DNA from: Pachyseris speciosa
Taxonomy: Eukaryota; Cnidaria; Anthozoa; Scleractinia; Pachyseridae
Reading direction: 5' to 3'
DNA length: 64,000 bases
Assembly (NCBI GenBank): GCA_016490735.1
Contig: JAEMWC010000218.1
Location: 166,001-230,000 of the forward strand
A program made the position numbers and the translations under genes. Below the pieces are notes generated by a model. The model worked only from the letters and a program-made list of their open reading frames with translations. It searched no databases and was not told where the DNA came from. Positions 21,540 through 31,404 of this stretch are shown piece by piece (the stretch's first letter is position 1; each line of letters opens with the position of its first letter).

Positions 21540-22350
21540 AACGGATGTCATACGGAACAAGTCCTCTAACCCAAGTGTCGACCCACGAAACTATAACAGC
21601 CGTTCAAGAAAACGGAGAAGGACGTCAGGGTAACATCAGTGCAAATCAGAGCAATTTATCCCAAGAAAGTACAATTTCTCATATCACGGAGGGGGATGCA
21701 AGTATTCATACAGCCACAATGGAAACAGCAGCACAGACGCGCGAAAAGGTAGTAGTACTTCAGACGGTCCCATTTATACTGAAGAATGGGAGCAAAAGAC
21801 TGCTAGTGCACTGTTGTCTTGACGAAAGGAAGTGACACATCGTACATTAACGAAGATCTAGTAGAAGAACTGGGAGTAAAAGGCCGTAAGGAACCCATCA
21901 CCGTTAACGTCGCAAATGACCAGCAAGTAAAGTTTATGTCAATGACTTTTCAAGTCGGATTGGAGAGTGTCGATGGCAAAGTGAATCGAACCATTTCAGC
22001 GAAGACGTCTCAAAAGATCTGCGGAGGAATGATGCCCATTGAATTGGCTGGAAATAAAACACAAATGGTTCCATCTGAGAGACATACCTTTCCCGCAGCT
22101 TGCAAAAAGAGGAATGATTGATCCTTCTTGGAGCAGACAATCACGAATTGATGACCACGATAAAAGAAGTTCCAGGCAAAGTCAACGAACCGAGTCCAAG
22201 GCTCTGCCCACTGGGATGGACAGCGATCGGACGGATCGATAAAGAGGACGTAGGCGAGGAGAACTACACCGGACTTATCAGGACCTTCCGCGTTCAGCAG
22301 TCTGAAGAAACTTCGACCTTTCAGGACGCTGACGTAAACGCCACACTGTG
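21540..22350 (+). pseudogene. BEL/Pao aspartic protease region
   Basis: GSDTSYINEDLVEELGV near 21828-21878 is the DUF1758-type retropepsin signature. A frameshift falls just before the catalytic motif, where DDGSDT is expected and DE-then-GSDT is seen in two frames. Further frame changes occur near 22118. Confidence 0.65.
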
Positions 22351-23420
22351 ACAATTCGGGGAGCTAGAGCACACTGGAATCCCACCTTCTAAGCAGCAGC
22401 TCACTGCAGATGAGCAAACAGCGTGGGAAAAGGTCCGCGAATCGAGAATCTTTAACGGGAAACGGTACCAAGTAGCAGTTCCATGGAAAGAAGAAAGACC
22501 ACTTATAGTCAGCAATAGACCCCTGCCTGAACGACGGCTACAGCAAGTCGAACGCAAACTGGCTAAAGACGAAAAGATAGCAACTGCTTACCAACAAGTT
22601 ACTGACGAGTACGTTCAGAAGAACTACATTCGACGCATCCCACCCACTGACGAAAAGAGCGAATCTGAGTGGCTATTACCCCATTTTCCAGTGATTCGAC
22701 CAGAAAGGGCAACGAAGAAGGTCAGGATCGTGTTTGACGCCTCAGCCATGTACCAAGGAAGAAGTCTTAACACAGAGACTTTACCAGGTCCCAAGTTACA
22801 AAGTAACATCTTTGACATACTAGTGAGGTTCAGGAAGAAGTTAATAGCCCTTGCTTGTGACGTTAGTCAGATGTACCATCAGTTGGTACTACAGCCCATG
22901 GATGGGCCTTACCACAGATTCCTATGGCGAGATCTCGATTCAAGTAGACAGCCAGATTTGTATTTGGTGGGTGCTACTGTCCATTTTGCGCTCAGTACGT
23001 TTGGCAGCAACACGCACGTGACCACAAAGAGCAGTTCCCTTCGGCAGCGGAAGCAGTGCAAAATAACTGTTATATGGATGATCTGATGCCGTCCGTTAAG
23101 TATCGAAGAGGAAGACGACGAGGAAGGAAATTACGGAGCTAGAAGACCTGGCTGGATTTCATGTTCGAAAATGGATTTCACATCGACCTGAAGTGATCGA
23201 AGATATTCCAGAACAAGAGCCGCTGATATAGATTTGAGCAAGACGGAGTTCCCAGTAACAAAGACGCTAGGCGTTTTGTAGATTGCACAAGAAGACAGGT
23301 TCCCGTTCCGGTATTCAGCTCCATCAGACGAGTTCATATTCACGAAAAGAAACGTACTAAAGAAGACCGCCACCATCTTTGATCCCCTTGGATTTCTCTC
23401 ACCCTTCACTGTAAGAGGGA
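22351..23420 (+). pseudogene. BEL/Pao reverse transcriptase
   Basis: Recognisable RT blocks are RPERATKKVRIVFDASA near 22699, ALACDVSQMYHQ near 22850 and HRFLWRDL near 22915. The catalytic YMDD is at 23071-23082, followed by LMPS. The frame shifts just before YMDD and again after. The region after 23100 is poorly preserved. Confidence 0.8.
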
Positions 23421-24060
23421 AGATGTTGATGCAAGAAGCATGGCTTGAAGATGTAACATGGGATGACGTTCTGCCGCTTCATGTGACGAAGAAATGGAAG
23501 ACATGGTTTGGAGAGTTACCCGATCTCGAAAGAATTCCGTGTTGCCTTAAGGATTCCCACAGCAATGAGAAACATTTAACAGTTTACACGTTTACTGACG
23601 CGTCAGAGAAAGCTTATGCAGCAGCTGTTTATGCCCGATACGAATTTGAAGACGAATCCATTGGCACACGTCTGATCGCAGCAAAAACAAGATTGGCGCC
23701 ACTCTAGGCACTAAGTATTCCCCGTTTGGAACTTATGGGAGCAGTCATCAGTTTACGATTGACCAAACAAGTGTGCGAGGCTCTTGGAGTTCAACGAAAC
23801 GAGGCAACCTGCTGGGTTGATAGCTGTAACGTCGGTTGTTGGATTCATAGTCAAAGTCGAAACTTCAAGCCTTTCGTTGCACATCGAGTAAGAGAGATAC
23901 ACGAAGAATACAACCCCGATTAATGGCGTTATGTTCCTGGAAAGTTAAATCCAGCTGACTATGGTACGCGAGGACTGACAGCTGAGGAGTTAACTGATAA
24001 CGCATGCTGATGGCATGGGCCAGCGTTTCGTAGTCAAGAAAATGACAACTGGCCTGAGAG
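23421..24060 (+). pseudogene. BEL/Pao RNase H region
   Basis: VYTFTDASEKAYAAAVY near 23582 is the Pao-type RNase H start. IPRLELMGAVISLRL follows a stop at 23707, then CWVDSCNVGCWIHSQSRNFK, then YVPGKLNPADYGTRGL past another stop. All are standard landmarks of the family. Confidence 0.8.
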
Positions 24061-24425
24061 GAGGTTTACAGGATCTGCAGATACCGTGGAGGAGCTGAAA
24101 GCTGAAGTCCGTGAACGAACGAGTTGTTCCCAACAAGACGTGCTAAGCAGTTTTTCGACCAACAATCAAGAAGAAAGTCAGTGGAGGCTGGACCCTACCC
24201 GTTTTTCCAAATGGTACAGAAAAAACCAGCGAACAAGCTCGAACTTGGAATTTCCATGGTACGAGTACGAAGTTGGGTTCACCGATTCACAGACAATTGT
24301 CGAAAACCTGTTGAACAGCGCGCTACCGAAGAGCTAACATGTGACGAATTGAAGAGAATGGAGAGTCGAATCATTAATGAAGCACAAAATGACGCATTTC
24401 CTGAAGAAATCAAGGCATTGGCCAG

Positions 24426-25710
24426 TTGCAAAAAAAACTTTCAAAGAAGAGTTCTATTCTCTCATTTACACCAATGGTTATTGACGGTATCCTACGCTCA
24501 GATACAAGACTCCGATATTCTAATGACCTAACAGATGAAATGAAGTATCCGATCATTCTACTAAAGAAACACCCTGTTACGGAACTGCTTGTAAAAAATC
24601 ATTATGAAACAGAAGGGCATGAAATGGGCTTGAATTACACACTCAATAATCTTCGTGAGAGGTACGTGGTGGTACATGGAAGAGAAACAGTAAAGAAAGT
24701 GATCAGGAAATGTCCTGAGTGTCGGAGGAGATTCAGAGGAGTGCCAGCTACGCAACAGATGGCTCCCCTACTTACAATATGATTAGAAGCTACCATGAAG
24801 CCATTTACCAACGGCGCAGTCGATTTTTCTGGACCATATTTAACAGTACAAGGTCGTGGGAAAGTTCAAGCTAAACGATACCTATGTTTGTTTCTGTGCC
24901 TCCAAACACATTGTTGCCATGTAGAGATGGTATCATCGTTAGATACAGATGGCTTCCTTAACGCCTTAACTCGCATGGTAACAAGAAGAGGTTGGCCTCG
25001 GGATATGCTGAGTGACAATGACACCAACTTCATGGGTGGATGCAACGAAATCAATCAGTTAGTGGAGCAACTTGACCGAGAAAAGGTCGAAAGGATGACG
25101 TCTAACAAAGGTATTAACTGGCACTAGAACCCACCGGAAGCTCCACATTTTGGAGGAGTTTTTGAACGAATGATCAGATCATTGAAACGGGCTGTAAACG
25201 CGGTCCTAGGAACGCAGACGAAAACGATGAAGAGTTGCAGACGATCTTTACTGGCGTGGAGAGCTTGATGAATTCCAGACCACTGACGCCGTTAAGCAGT
25301 GATCCCAACGACGAGCCTGCGTTGACCCCTAATCATTTTCTCATAGGACACATGGGTGGGAAATTGGCTCCTGAAAATGTGGACACAACAGCATTCAATC
25401 CACGTAGACGATGGAGACATATCCAGGAATTAGTTCGTCATGTTTGGAGTCGCTGGATGAAGGAATATATAACCAGCATCAGTACGAGAAAAAGTGACAG
25501 GAAAAGGAAAGAAATGTAAACAAAGGAGAAATAGTGTTGGTGATAGACCCAAACACGCCAAGAAGACAATGGAAGATGGGACGGATTGTGGAGACTTACA
25601 CAGGAACGGATGGCTTTGTCCGAGTCGTGGGCGTTAAGACGACTGATGGAACATACAGAAGACCAATTTCGCGGATTTCTCCGTCGGAATTTCAAAGTTT
25701 AAAGTGACTT
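24426..25710 (+). pseudogene. BEL/Pao integrase and C-terminal DUF5641-like region
   Basis: The zinc-binding H...H and CPECRR part lies near 24600-24740. The catalytic core shows VDFSGPY (first Asp, near 24819), LSDNDTNF (second Asp, near 25010) and FGGVFERMIRSLK (Glu, near 25150). A DUF5641-like tail follows with LTPNHFLIG and IVLVIDPNTPRRQW. Stops occur at 24781 and 25125, and a frameshift near 25205. Confidence 0.8.
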
Positions 25711-25750
25711 TAACATTAAAATTACCCACGGAAAATCCGAGAGGGGGAAA

Positions 25751-26026
25751 TGTTGCCACCTTTTCTGCATTTATGGAAATGATAAAAAAATTTAAAAAGA
25801 ACTCCGTTGGCGCAGTTAGAGACTGTTTCATTTCTATTGTTTCAATTTCAGGCGCGCGCGCTCATGGATTAATTCAAATGATTTAAATTTTAATGGCGCA
25901 ATTATGTTAAGTGGAATTGGAATTTTTGCAGAGTCGAACTGATGTTGTATTTTTACTTCGGCATTTAAATGGGGTTTTCGAATCGATTTACGGATTTTGA
26001 GGGTCGTCGGGAAAACCGTCAGAGCA
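25751..26026 (+). repeat. BEL/Pao 3' LTR
   Basis: It starts TGTTGC after the purine tract and ends CAGAGCA. It is followed by the ATGAC target duplication. It is colinear with the 5' LTR apart from indels. Confidence 0.88.
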
Positions 26027-26031
26027 ATGAC

Positions 26032-26897
26032 CTTTCGAAAACCTCAGAGGCTATAATTTCCCCATTGGGAATCTTTTAGGCCAAGTTTCAGTTACGAAAA
26101 TCCCAAGTGCACTCTTTAATTGACGCCGAAAGCCTAAGGCGAACTACCTTCCGCCAAACAGATATCTACTAAAACTTGTTCTTGGGTGCCCCTGTTGTAA
26201 GAAAGTAGCAAGTAGCAGATGGTACTCTCCTGTATGGTGTTGTACAGTACTCAGTTCAATGTTACCTTAACTTACAGTAACATGTGACACATGTACATGT
26301 AACTACTTACCAGAACATCCTACGTACACAGACAGTGGACTCATTCCAGCTGCTAGAGTAATTGTGGGCAAGGTTCTATAAAGAACTACATTCAGAAGAA
26401 ATTGGACCAAAATACCCCAAACTGGTCCTCTGTATTTGTTCAAATGTACTCAGACAACATGGTGATGTCTCGTACCCAAAAGATTAACATTTGAAATATG
26501 GTCCCAAATCTTGAACTTGGGCCCTCGATTTTTCTGAGAATGAAAGGGTGAGAACCAGCAGATACTCTGTAGAGACTTGGTCTTCAGTAATAATAATGTT
26601 CCTGTGAGAGTTCTTACTTCTAAAGATGAACTAACAAGTCCAATCACTGTCAGTGAACCTGCTGCTACCTGCAAAGAAAGCCATTTGCATTGAGTCCATT
26701 AAAAATGAGTTACTTTGTAACAAAATTACAGGACGCAAATATGCTAGAAAATTTGAATGAGTTTGGACATTTGGGTCAACCAAATCTCGATGAGGCAATG
26801 GCTTACGTGTACTGTATCTCAAATTATTTCACACATCCTCAAAATTGCACATATATTTATTTTGCTACACGTTGTGTAGTTATACTATAGAAGAAAG
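26032..26897. other. Flank between the two LTR elements
   Basis: The first ~165 bases are the second half of the R1 repeat interrupted by the BEL/Pao element. 26375-26585 is a dispersed repeat also found at 60193-60398. From 26812 the sequence matches 63350 onward in the right-hand duplicate. No gene is seen. Confidence 0.55.
26375..26585. repeat. Dispersed repeat R2, copy 1
   Basis: The block AAGAACTACATTCAGAAGAA through GGTGAGAACCAGCAGATAC recurs at 60193-60398. There it sits in a different context within the duplicate. It is non-coding, with no clear terminal repeats. Confidence 0.6.
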
Positions 26898-27044
26898 TGT
26901 AGTAACATGAAGTACCTAGATAGGCCGCTGACCGAGAGAGAGGATTCGGAACGCACGTGAGTCATCGGGAAGCAATTAAAAGAGACTTGTTGTGTTCACA
27001 GGTAATTCAGCTGTTGTTATCTTTATGCCTTACCGGATTTAACA
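26898..27044 (+). repeat. Gypsy 5' LTR
   Basis: 147 bp, TGTAGTAACATGAAG to GATTTAACA. About ten differences from the 3' LTR are visible by eye, including one 3-base indel. Confidence 0.9.
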
Positions 27045-27061
27045 TGGTGACAGACGTGAGA
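27045..27061 (+). promoter_or_regulatory. Gypsy primer binding site
   Basis: TGGTGACAGACGTGAGA begins directly at the LTR end. The TGG start fits complementarity to a tRNA CCA tail. I cannot name the tRNA. Confidence 0.6.
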
Positions 27062-27165
27062 TCTTTCTACTAGCCTAAAGTGACTACGATTACATCAGCG
27101 GGACAAAGCAGATTGAGCCGACGAGTCGACTTGTTGCACGAATTAAGAAGGTGGGCTCAAACAAG

Positions 27166-27680
27166 ATGGCGGAAAGCGTGCCACATGTCAAACCACCAGA
27201 ACCTCTAGAGATTTCGACAGGAAATCCTGCACATTCGTGGGGAAAATGGAAACAAAAAACTTGAAGTTTACCTCAAGGCGACTGGAGCTTCCAAGAAACT
27301 TGATGAAATGAAGGTGGGGTTGCTCTTAAACCACACTGGTGACCCGTGTTTGGAGATTTACTCAAACGTCCTCTACTTACCCGAGCGTGACGATCCTGCG
27401 GGAGGAGAAGCGAAACTGCAAGCCGAAAATCCTGACAACTACGCAACTGTGTTAGCAAAGTTCGAGGCGTACTTCCAGAAACGGGATCCTCAACTGATGT
27501 TACTAAAGAAGTTCTGGCTTCATCTTCGACGAGAGCCGGCACAAACCTTCGATTCGTGGGTTGTCACAGTAAAAGAAAGGGCCGCCGAATGCAAGTTTCC
27601 CGTCGATTTTTACGAGCAAGTTGCGGGAGACAAGCTCACCTTTTCTTGCAAGGAGGGAGCCTCCCTCTCACTTTAAAATA
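27166..27680 (+). pseudogene. Gypsy gag, capsid part
   Basis: The ATG at 27166 (MAESVPHVKPPEPLEI) stops after about 33 codons through a frameshift near 27262. The capsid-like frame continues to a stop at 27676. WLHLRREPAQTFDSWV near 27520-27560 is the usual retrotransposon gag pattern. Confidence 0.7.
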
Positions 27681-27682
27681 CT

Positions 27683-28618
27683 GTGAAGATCCTATCTTTG
27701 AAAGAAACTACGAAACGTGAGTTGCAAGAGTCAAAGACGGCAGAGATTGAGAGTGTCACACAGCGAGGTAGCAAGCCAGACCCTAAGACCATGAACAACC
27801 CACAGCGAGGTTCCAAGTCAGACTCTAGGAGGCGATCATCCCAGCCAGGCAGCAGGAATTGTGGATACTGCAATCGCCAGCACACCCCCCCTCCTCCTCC
27901 TGGACGGAGGAATTGCCCAGCCGCAGACACACGATGCAACAAGTGCAAAAGATTGGGACATTTTCCCATAATTTGCAGAAGCGCGCCTGTTCACATGGTC
28001 AACCAAGTTCTTGACAATGAGGCCGACTCCTCTCCCACATTTGTTGGAAGGGTTACTACTACACCCACGTCAAACAGAGTTTGTCAAACGTCCCCTGCAG
28101 AACCAACTTTTTCCCCAACATCCGACTCGGGGTGGCACATTAAGCTCAAAATAAATGACCAAGAGTTGACTTGGTGCGTTGACACAGAAGCGCAAGTATC
28201 TGTGATGCCAGAATCCGTGTACAAGGAGTCATATGGAACGCTGTCAAAACCAGGCAGAGAACTTGTGGGAGCAGGTGATGTTCCCTTGACGACCGTTGGA
28301 TTTGCAATCATGAACCTTGTCTCAGAGGATAAAGCCATTGCTGAACGAGTATACATAGTCAAAGAGGCATCCAAGCTACTTCTGGGAATACCTGCTATTC
28401 GTGGCTTTGGTCTTATCCATCAAATCCCAGGCACCTACAGTATGAAAGCAGTCCATAATACGCCCTCTGCAGGTAATAATCCTGTGCCCTCTAGCATAAA
28501 GGAGGACATCGTAAAGAAATTCCCAATGCTTTTTCAGGGCCTTGGAAAATTGGAAGGCGAGCATACAATCCATCTAAAGGAAGGGACCACACCCTTTTGT
28601 CTGACTACCCCCAGGTGA
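27683..28618 (+). pseudogene. Gypsy nucleocapsid, protease and start of RT
   Basis: This is an open 311-residue stretch. It holds a zinc knuckle (CNKCKRLGHFPIIC, with an upstream CGYC), then a retropepsin-like domain with WCVDTEAQVSVMP. The usual DTGA active-site motif reads DTEA, so the protease is probably dead. The N-terminal RT linker follows. The frame ends at a stop near 28616, where the RT continues. Confidence 0.78.
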
Positions 28619-28619
28619 G

Positions 28620-29757
28620 TACCACTGCCACTTATGAAGAAAGTGAAGGAGGAGATTGAACGCATGCTGCAACTTGATGTTATTGAACCCATGGATGAGC
28701 CGACGGAATGGTGTTCGCCAATTGCGGTGGTACCAAAAGAGGATGGCAGAGTGCGGATCTGCGTTGACCTCACAAAGCTTAACCAAGCAGTCCTCAGAGA
28801 AGTCTATCAAATGCCGACCGTTGAAGAAACGCTGGGAAGTCTTACATAAGGTTCAGTATTCTCCAAGCTTGCTGCAAACTCGGGCATCCACCAGATTGTT
28901 CTCAACCCTGAAAGTGCCAAGCTGACTACCTTCATTACACCCTTTGGCCGATACATGTTCAAGCGTTTGCCTTTTGGCATATCATCGGCCCCGGAACATT
29001 TTCAGAAGAGGATGGATAAAGCACTTTCCGGAATAGAAGGGGTTAAATGCCGTATGGATGATATTTTATTCACGGGTAAAAACCAATCCGAACATGATCT
29101 GCGACTCGAGCAAGTCCTTGACAGGCTAGTGGAGAGGGGACTCACCCTTGACCTTCAGAAGTGTCCCAGAGTAAGTTGCAATATTTGGGCCAGATTCTTG
29201 ACAGTCACGGGGTAAGAAAAGATCCATCAAAGGTCCAAGCCATTGTGGACTTGCCAGAACCCCAAGACGTTGGAGACCTGAGACGCTTCTTGGGGTTGGT
29301 TAATCACCTTATGAAAATTTGCCCAAATTTGGCGGAGAAGACGAAGCCCTTACGAGACCAACTTAAAAGGGAGAATGCATGGGTCTGGGGCCCAATCCAA
29401 CAAGAAGCGCTCAGGAGGTTAAAAGCGGACATGGCATCTGAGAAAGTTCTCGTACTGTACGATACGGAAAAGGAGACAACTGTCTCAGCAGATGCCAGCA
29501 GCTTTGGACTAGGTGCCGTTCTTATGCAAAAACAACTATCTGGCAATTTGAGACCACTGGTGTACTCCAGCAGATCTATGACAGAGACTCAGTGCCGTTA
29601 TGCTCAGATAGAAAAGGAGGCCTTGGCGGTCACCTGGGCACTTGAACACTGGGCTGATTTTCTAATCGGAATGAAATTCAAGGTACAAACAGATCACAAG
29701 CCCTTAATCCCCTTGTTTTCCACCAAGCTGATAGACGAACTTCCAGTGCGTGTTTAA
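28620..29757 (+). pseudogene. Gypsy reverse transcriptase and RNase H
   Basis: RT landmarks are WCSPIAVVPKEDG, RICVDLTKLN, FKRLPFGISSAPE, and CRMDDILF where YVDD or YMDD is usual. RNase H shows VSADASSFGLGAVL, YAQIEKEALAVTWA and TDHKPL. There is a stop near 28847, a frame change near 29165 and a stop at 29755. The Tyr to Arg change next to MDD would also impair the enzyme. Confidence 0.85.
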
Positions 29758-29766
29758 CGCTTCAGA

Positions 29767-31189
29767 ATGAGGCTCATTCGGTTTGATTTTACCATCGAAC
29801 ATATTCCTGGTAAACTCTTGTATACAGCTGATGCACTGTCTAGATCCCCTCGAGAGAATAACGTCTACGAGACCAAACCGTGGAATGACCTACATGATGA
29901 AGTAGAATGCTATGTAAATGCAGTCCTAGTAACCCTACCTGCGTCGGATCAGCGCCTGGATGAGATACGTTCCGAACTGAAGAATGATGACGCGCTCAAA
30001 TTGGTGATGCAGTATGTGCACAATGGTTGGCCGGATAAGCGGAACATCTGCGTCGCGATGGCGAAAAACTGGGCCGAAAGGCGAAATATTTCTCTCCACA
30101 ACGGAATACTCCTGAGAGGACGACGACTTATTATACCACCGAAGTTAAGGCAAGATGTCTTGAGACGTCTACATGATGGACATCAAGGGGTGACCAAGAC
30201 ACGTGCTAATGCTGCCTCCTCAGTCTGATGGCCGGGGATCAACCAAGATATCACGACGGTTGTGCGAAACTGTGCCATGCGTGAGAAAAAAGAACGTATC
30301 GAGCCAATGAAAGGAATTGAATTTCGTGATAGACCCTGGGCTAGAGTTGGTGTGGACTTGTTCCAGCACAAACACAAGAATTACATCATCGCTGTAGATT
30401 ATTTTTCATAAGATGTGAGAAGTGCCGAGGAATGTGAATGCCGCTCAGACAGTTAAAGAGGATGTTCAGCAGACACGGAATTCCCGACATTCTGTTTACC
30501 GACAATGGTCCACAGTTCGATGACTGGCAATTCGAGCACATCACTTGGGGGGGGGGAAGTGGAGTGGGCGGTCCAAACTATGAAGATGATCTTAAAGATC
30601 ATCTCATGACCTACAGAGATACTCCATTGCACCATGGTTATTCGCCGGCGCAACTTAGCATGGGCCGTAGACTACGCACCAGAGTTCCCTACCAGCCGGA
30701 GGAGCTGAAGCCAAAGACCCCTGACTTGGATCACATGAGGAAAAGGGAAAGGAGTACCGAGCTAAAATGAAAGTCAACTATGACCATAGGCACAGAGTAG
30801 TGGAAGGAGATGAGCTGTCACCTGGTGACCGCGTCTGGATCCCAGACCTGAAAGTAAAGGGAACCGTAGTCAGGCAACACGAAGCCCCCAGATCTGTAGT
30901 TATACAGACTCCCAATGGGCCGGTGAGGAGAAATCGGAGATTGACACGAAGGGTCCTCGAGGACAGCACTCCGGTCCAACAACAGCATTCATACCATGAG
31001 ACCATTCAGCCAACTGCAACAGGCGCTTCGGTACCAGTCCTTTCTTCAGCATCCAAAGCAAGCCAAGAAGTATCCAGAGATCTGCTTGTTCCTGAAGACC
31101 ATCCTGCAGTGAATGAGCCCTTACAGGAAGAAGCGTGGTTGACTGAAAACTACTACCATTTATTCCTGGAAGACATTTATTCCTTGTAA
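29767..31189 (+). pseudogene. Gypsy integrase
   Basis: The tail of RNase H (IPGKLLYTADALSR) leads into the zinc-binding HDGHQGVTKT part. The core follows with VGVDLF (first Asp) and FTDNGPQF (second Asp). The stretch that should hold the catalytic Glu is deleted near 30540-30570, replaced by a G-run. C-terminal parts (YSPAQLSMGRRLRT and GDRVWIPDLK) are kept. Confidence 0.82.
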
Positions 31190-31208
31190 ACTGTTTAAAA
31201 AAAGGAGA

Positions 31209-31352
31209 TGTAGTAACATGAAGTATCTAGATAGGCCGCTGACCGAGAGAGTGGATTCGAAAAGCATGTAAGTCATCGGGAAGCAATTAAAAGAGACTTG
31301 TTGTGTTCACGTGTAATTCTGTTGTTATCTTTATGCCTCACCCGATTTAACA
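31209..31352 (+). repeat. Gypsy 3' LTR
   Basis: 144 bp, same ends as the 5' copy. It is followed by the GAAAG target duplication and then by sequence colinear with 63426 onward. Confidence 0.9.
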
Positions 31353-31404
31353 GAAAGGTGCAGTTTTGAAACTTTTTGTTAAGTATTAAAGCAACAATGA
31401 ACAA

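Larger units (their letters stand above)
19595..26026 (+). mobile_element. Full-length BEL/Pao LTR retrotransposon, coding region decayed
   Basis: The 6432-bp element has LTRs at 19595-19914 and 25751-26026, a tRNA-Tyr-type primer site and a purine tract (GAGAGGGGGAAA) just before the 3' LTR. It also has a 5-bp target duplication ATGAC (19590-19594, 26027-26031). Gene order is gag, protease, RT, RNase H, integrase, as in BEL/Pao. Many stops and frameshifts interrupt it, so it cannot move by itself. The LTRs differ by indels (320 against 276 bp), suggesting some age. It lies inside a copy of repeat R1. Confidence 0.9.
26898..31352 (+). mobile_element. Full-length Gypsy (Ty3) type LTR retrotransposon, coding region decayed
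   Basis: The 4455-bp element has short LTRs (26898-27044 and 31209-31352) with TG...CA ends. A PBS starting TGG follows immediately at 27045, and a purine tract AAAAAAAGGAGA lies just before the 3' LTR. The 5-bp target duplication is GAAAG (26893-26897, 31353-31357). The empty site is preserved near 63424-63430. Gene order gag, protease, RT, RNase H, integrase is that of Gypsy elements. It is inactive through frameshifts, stops and integrase deletions. Confidence 0.92.

Noticed and set aside
20055..25710. A host gene with zinc knuckles and coiled coil
   Set aside because: Flanking LTRs, tRNA-Tyr primer site, purine tract and domain order show it is a BEL/Pao retrotransposon.
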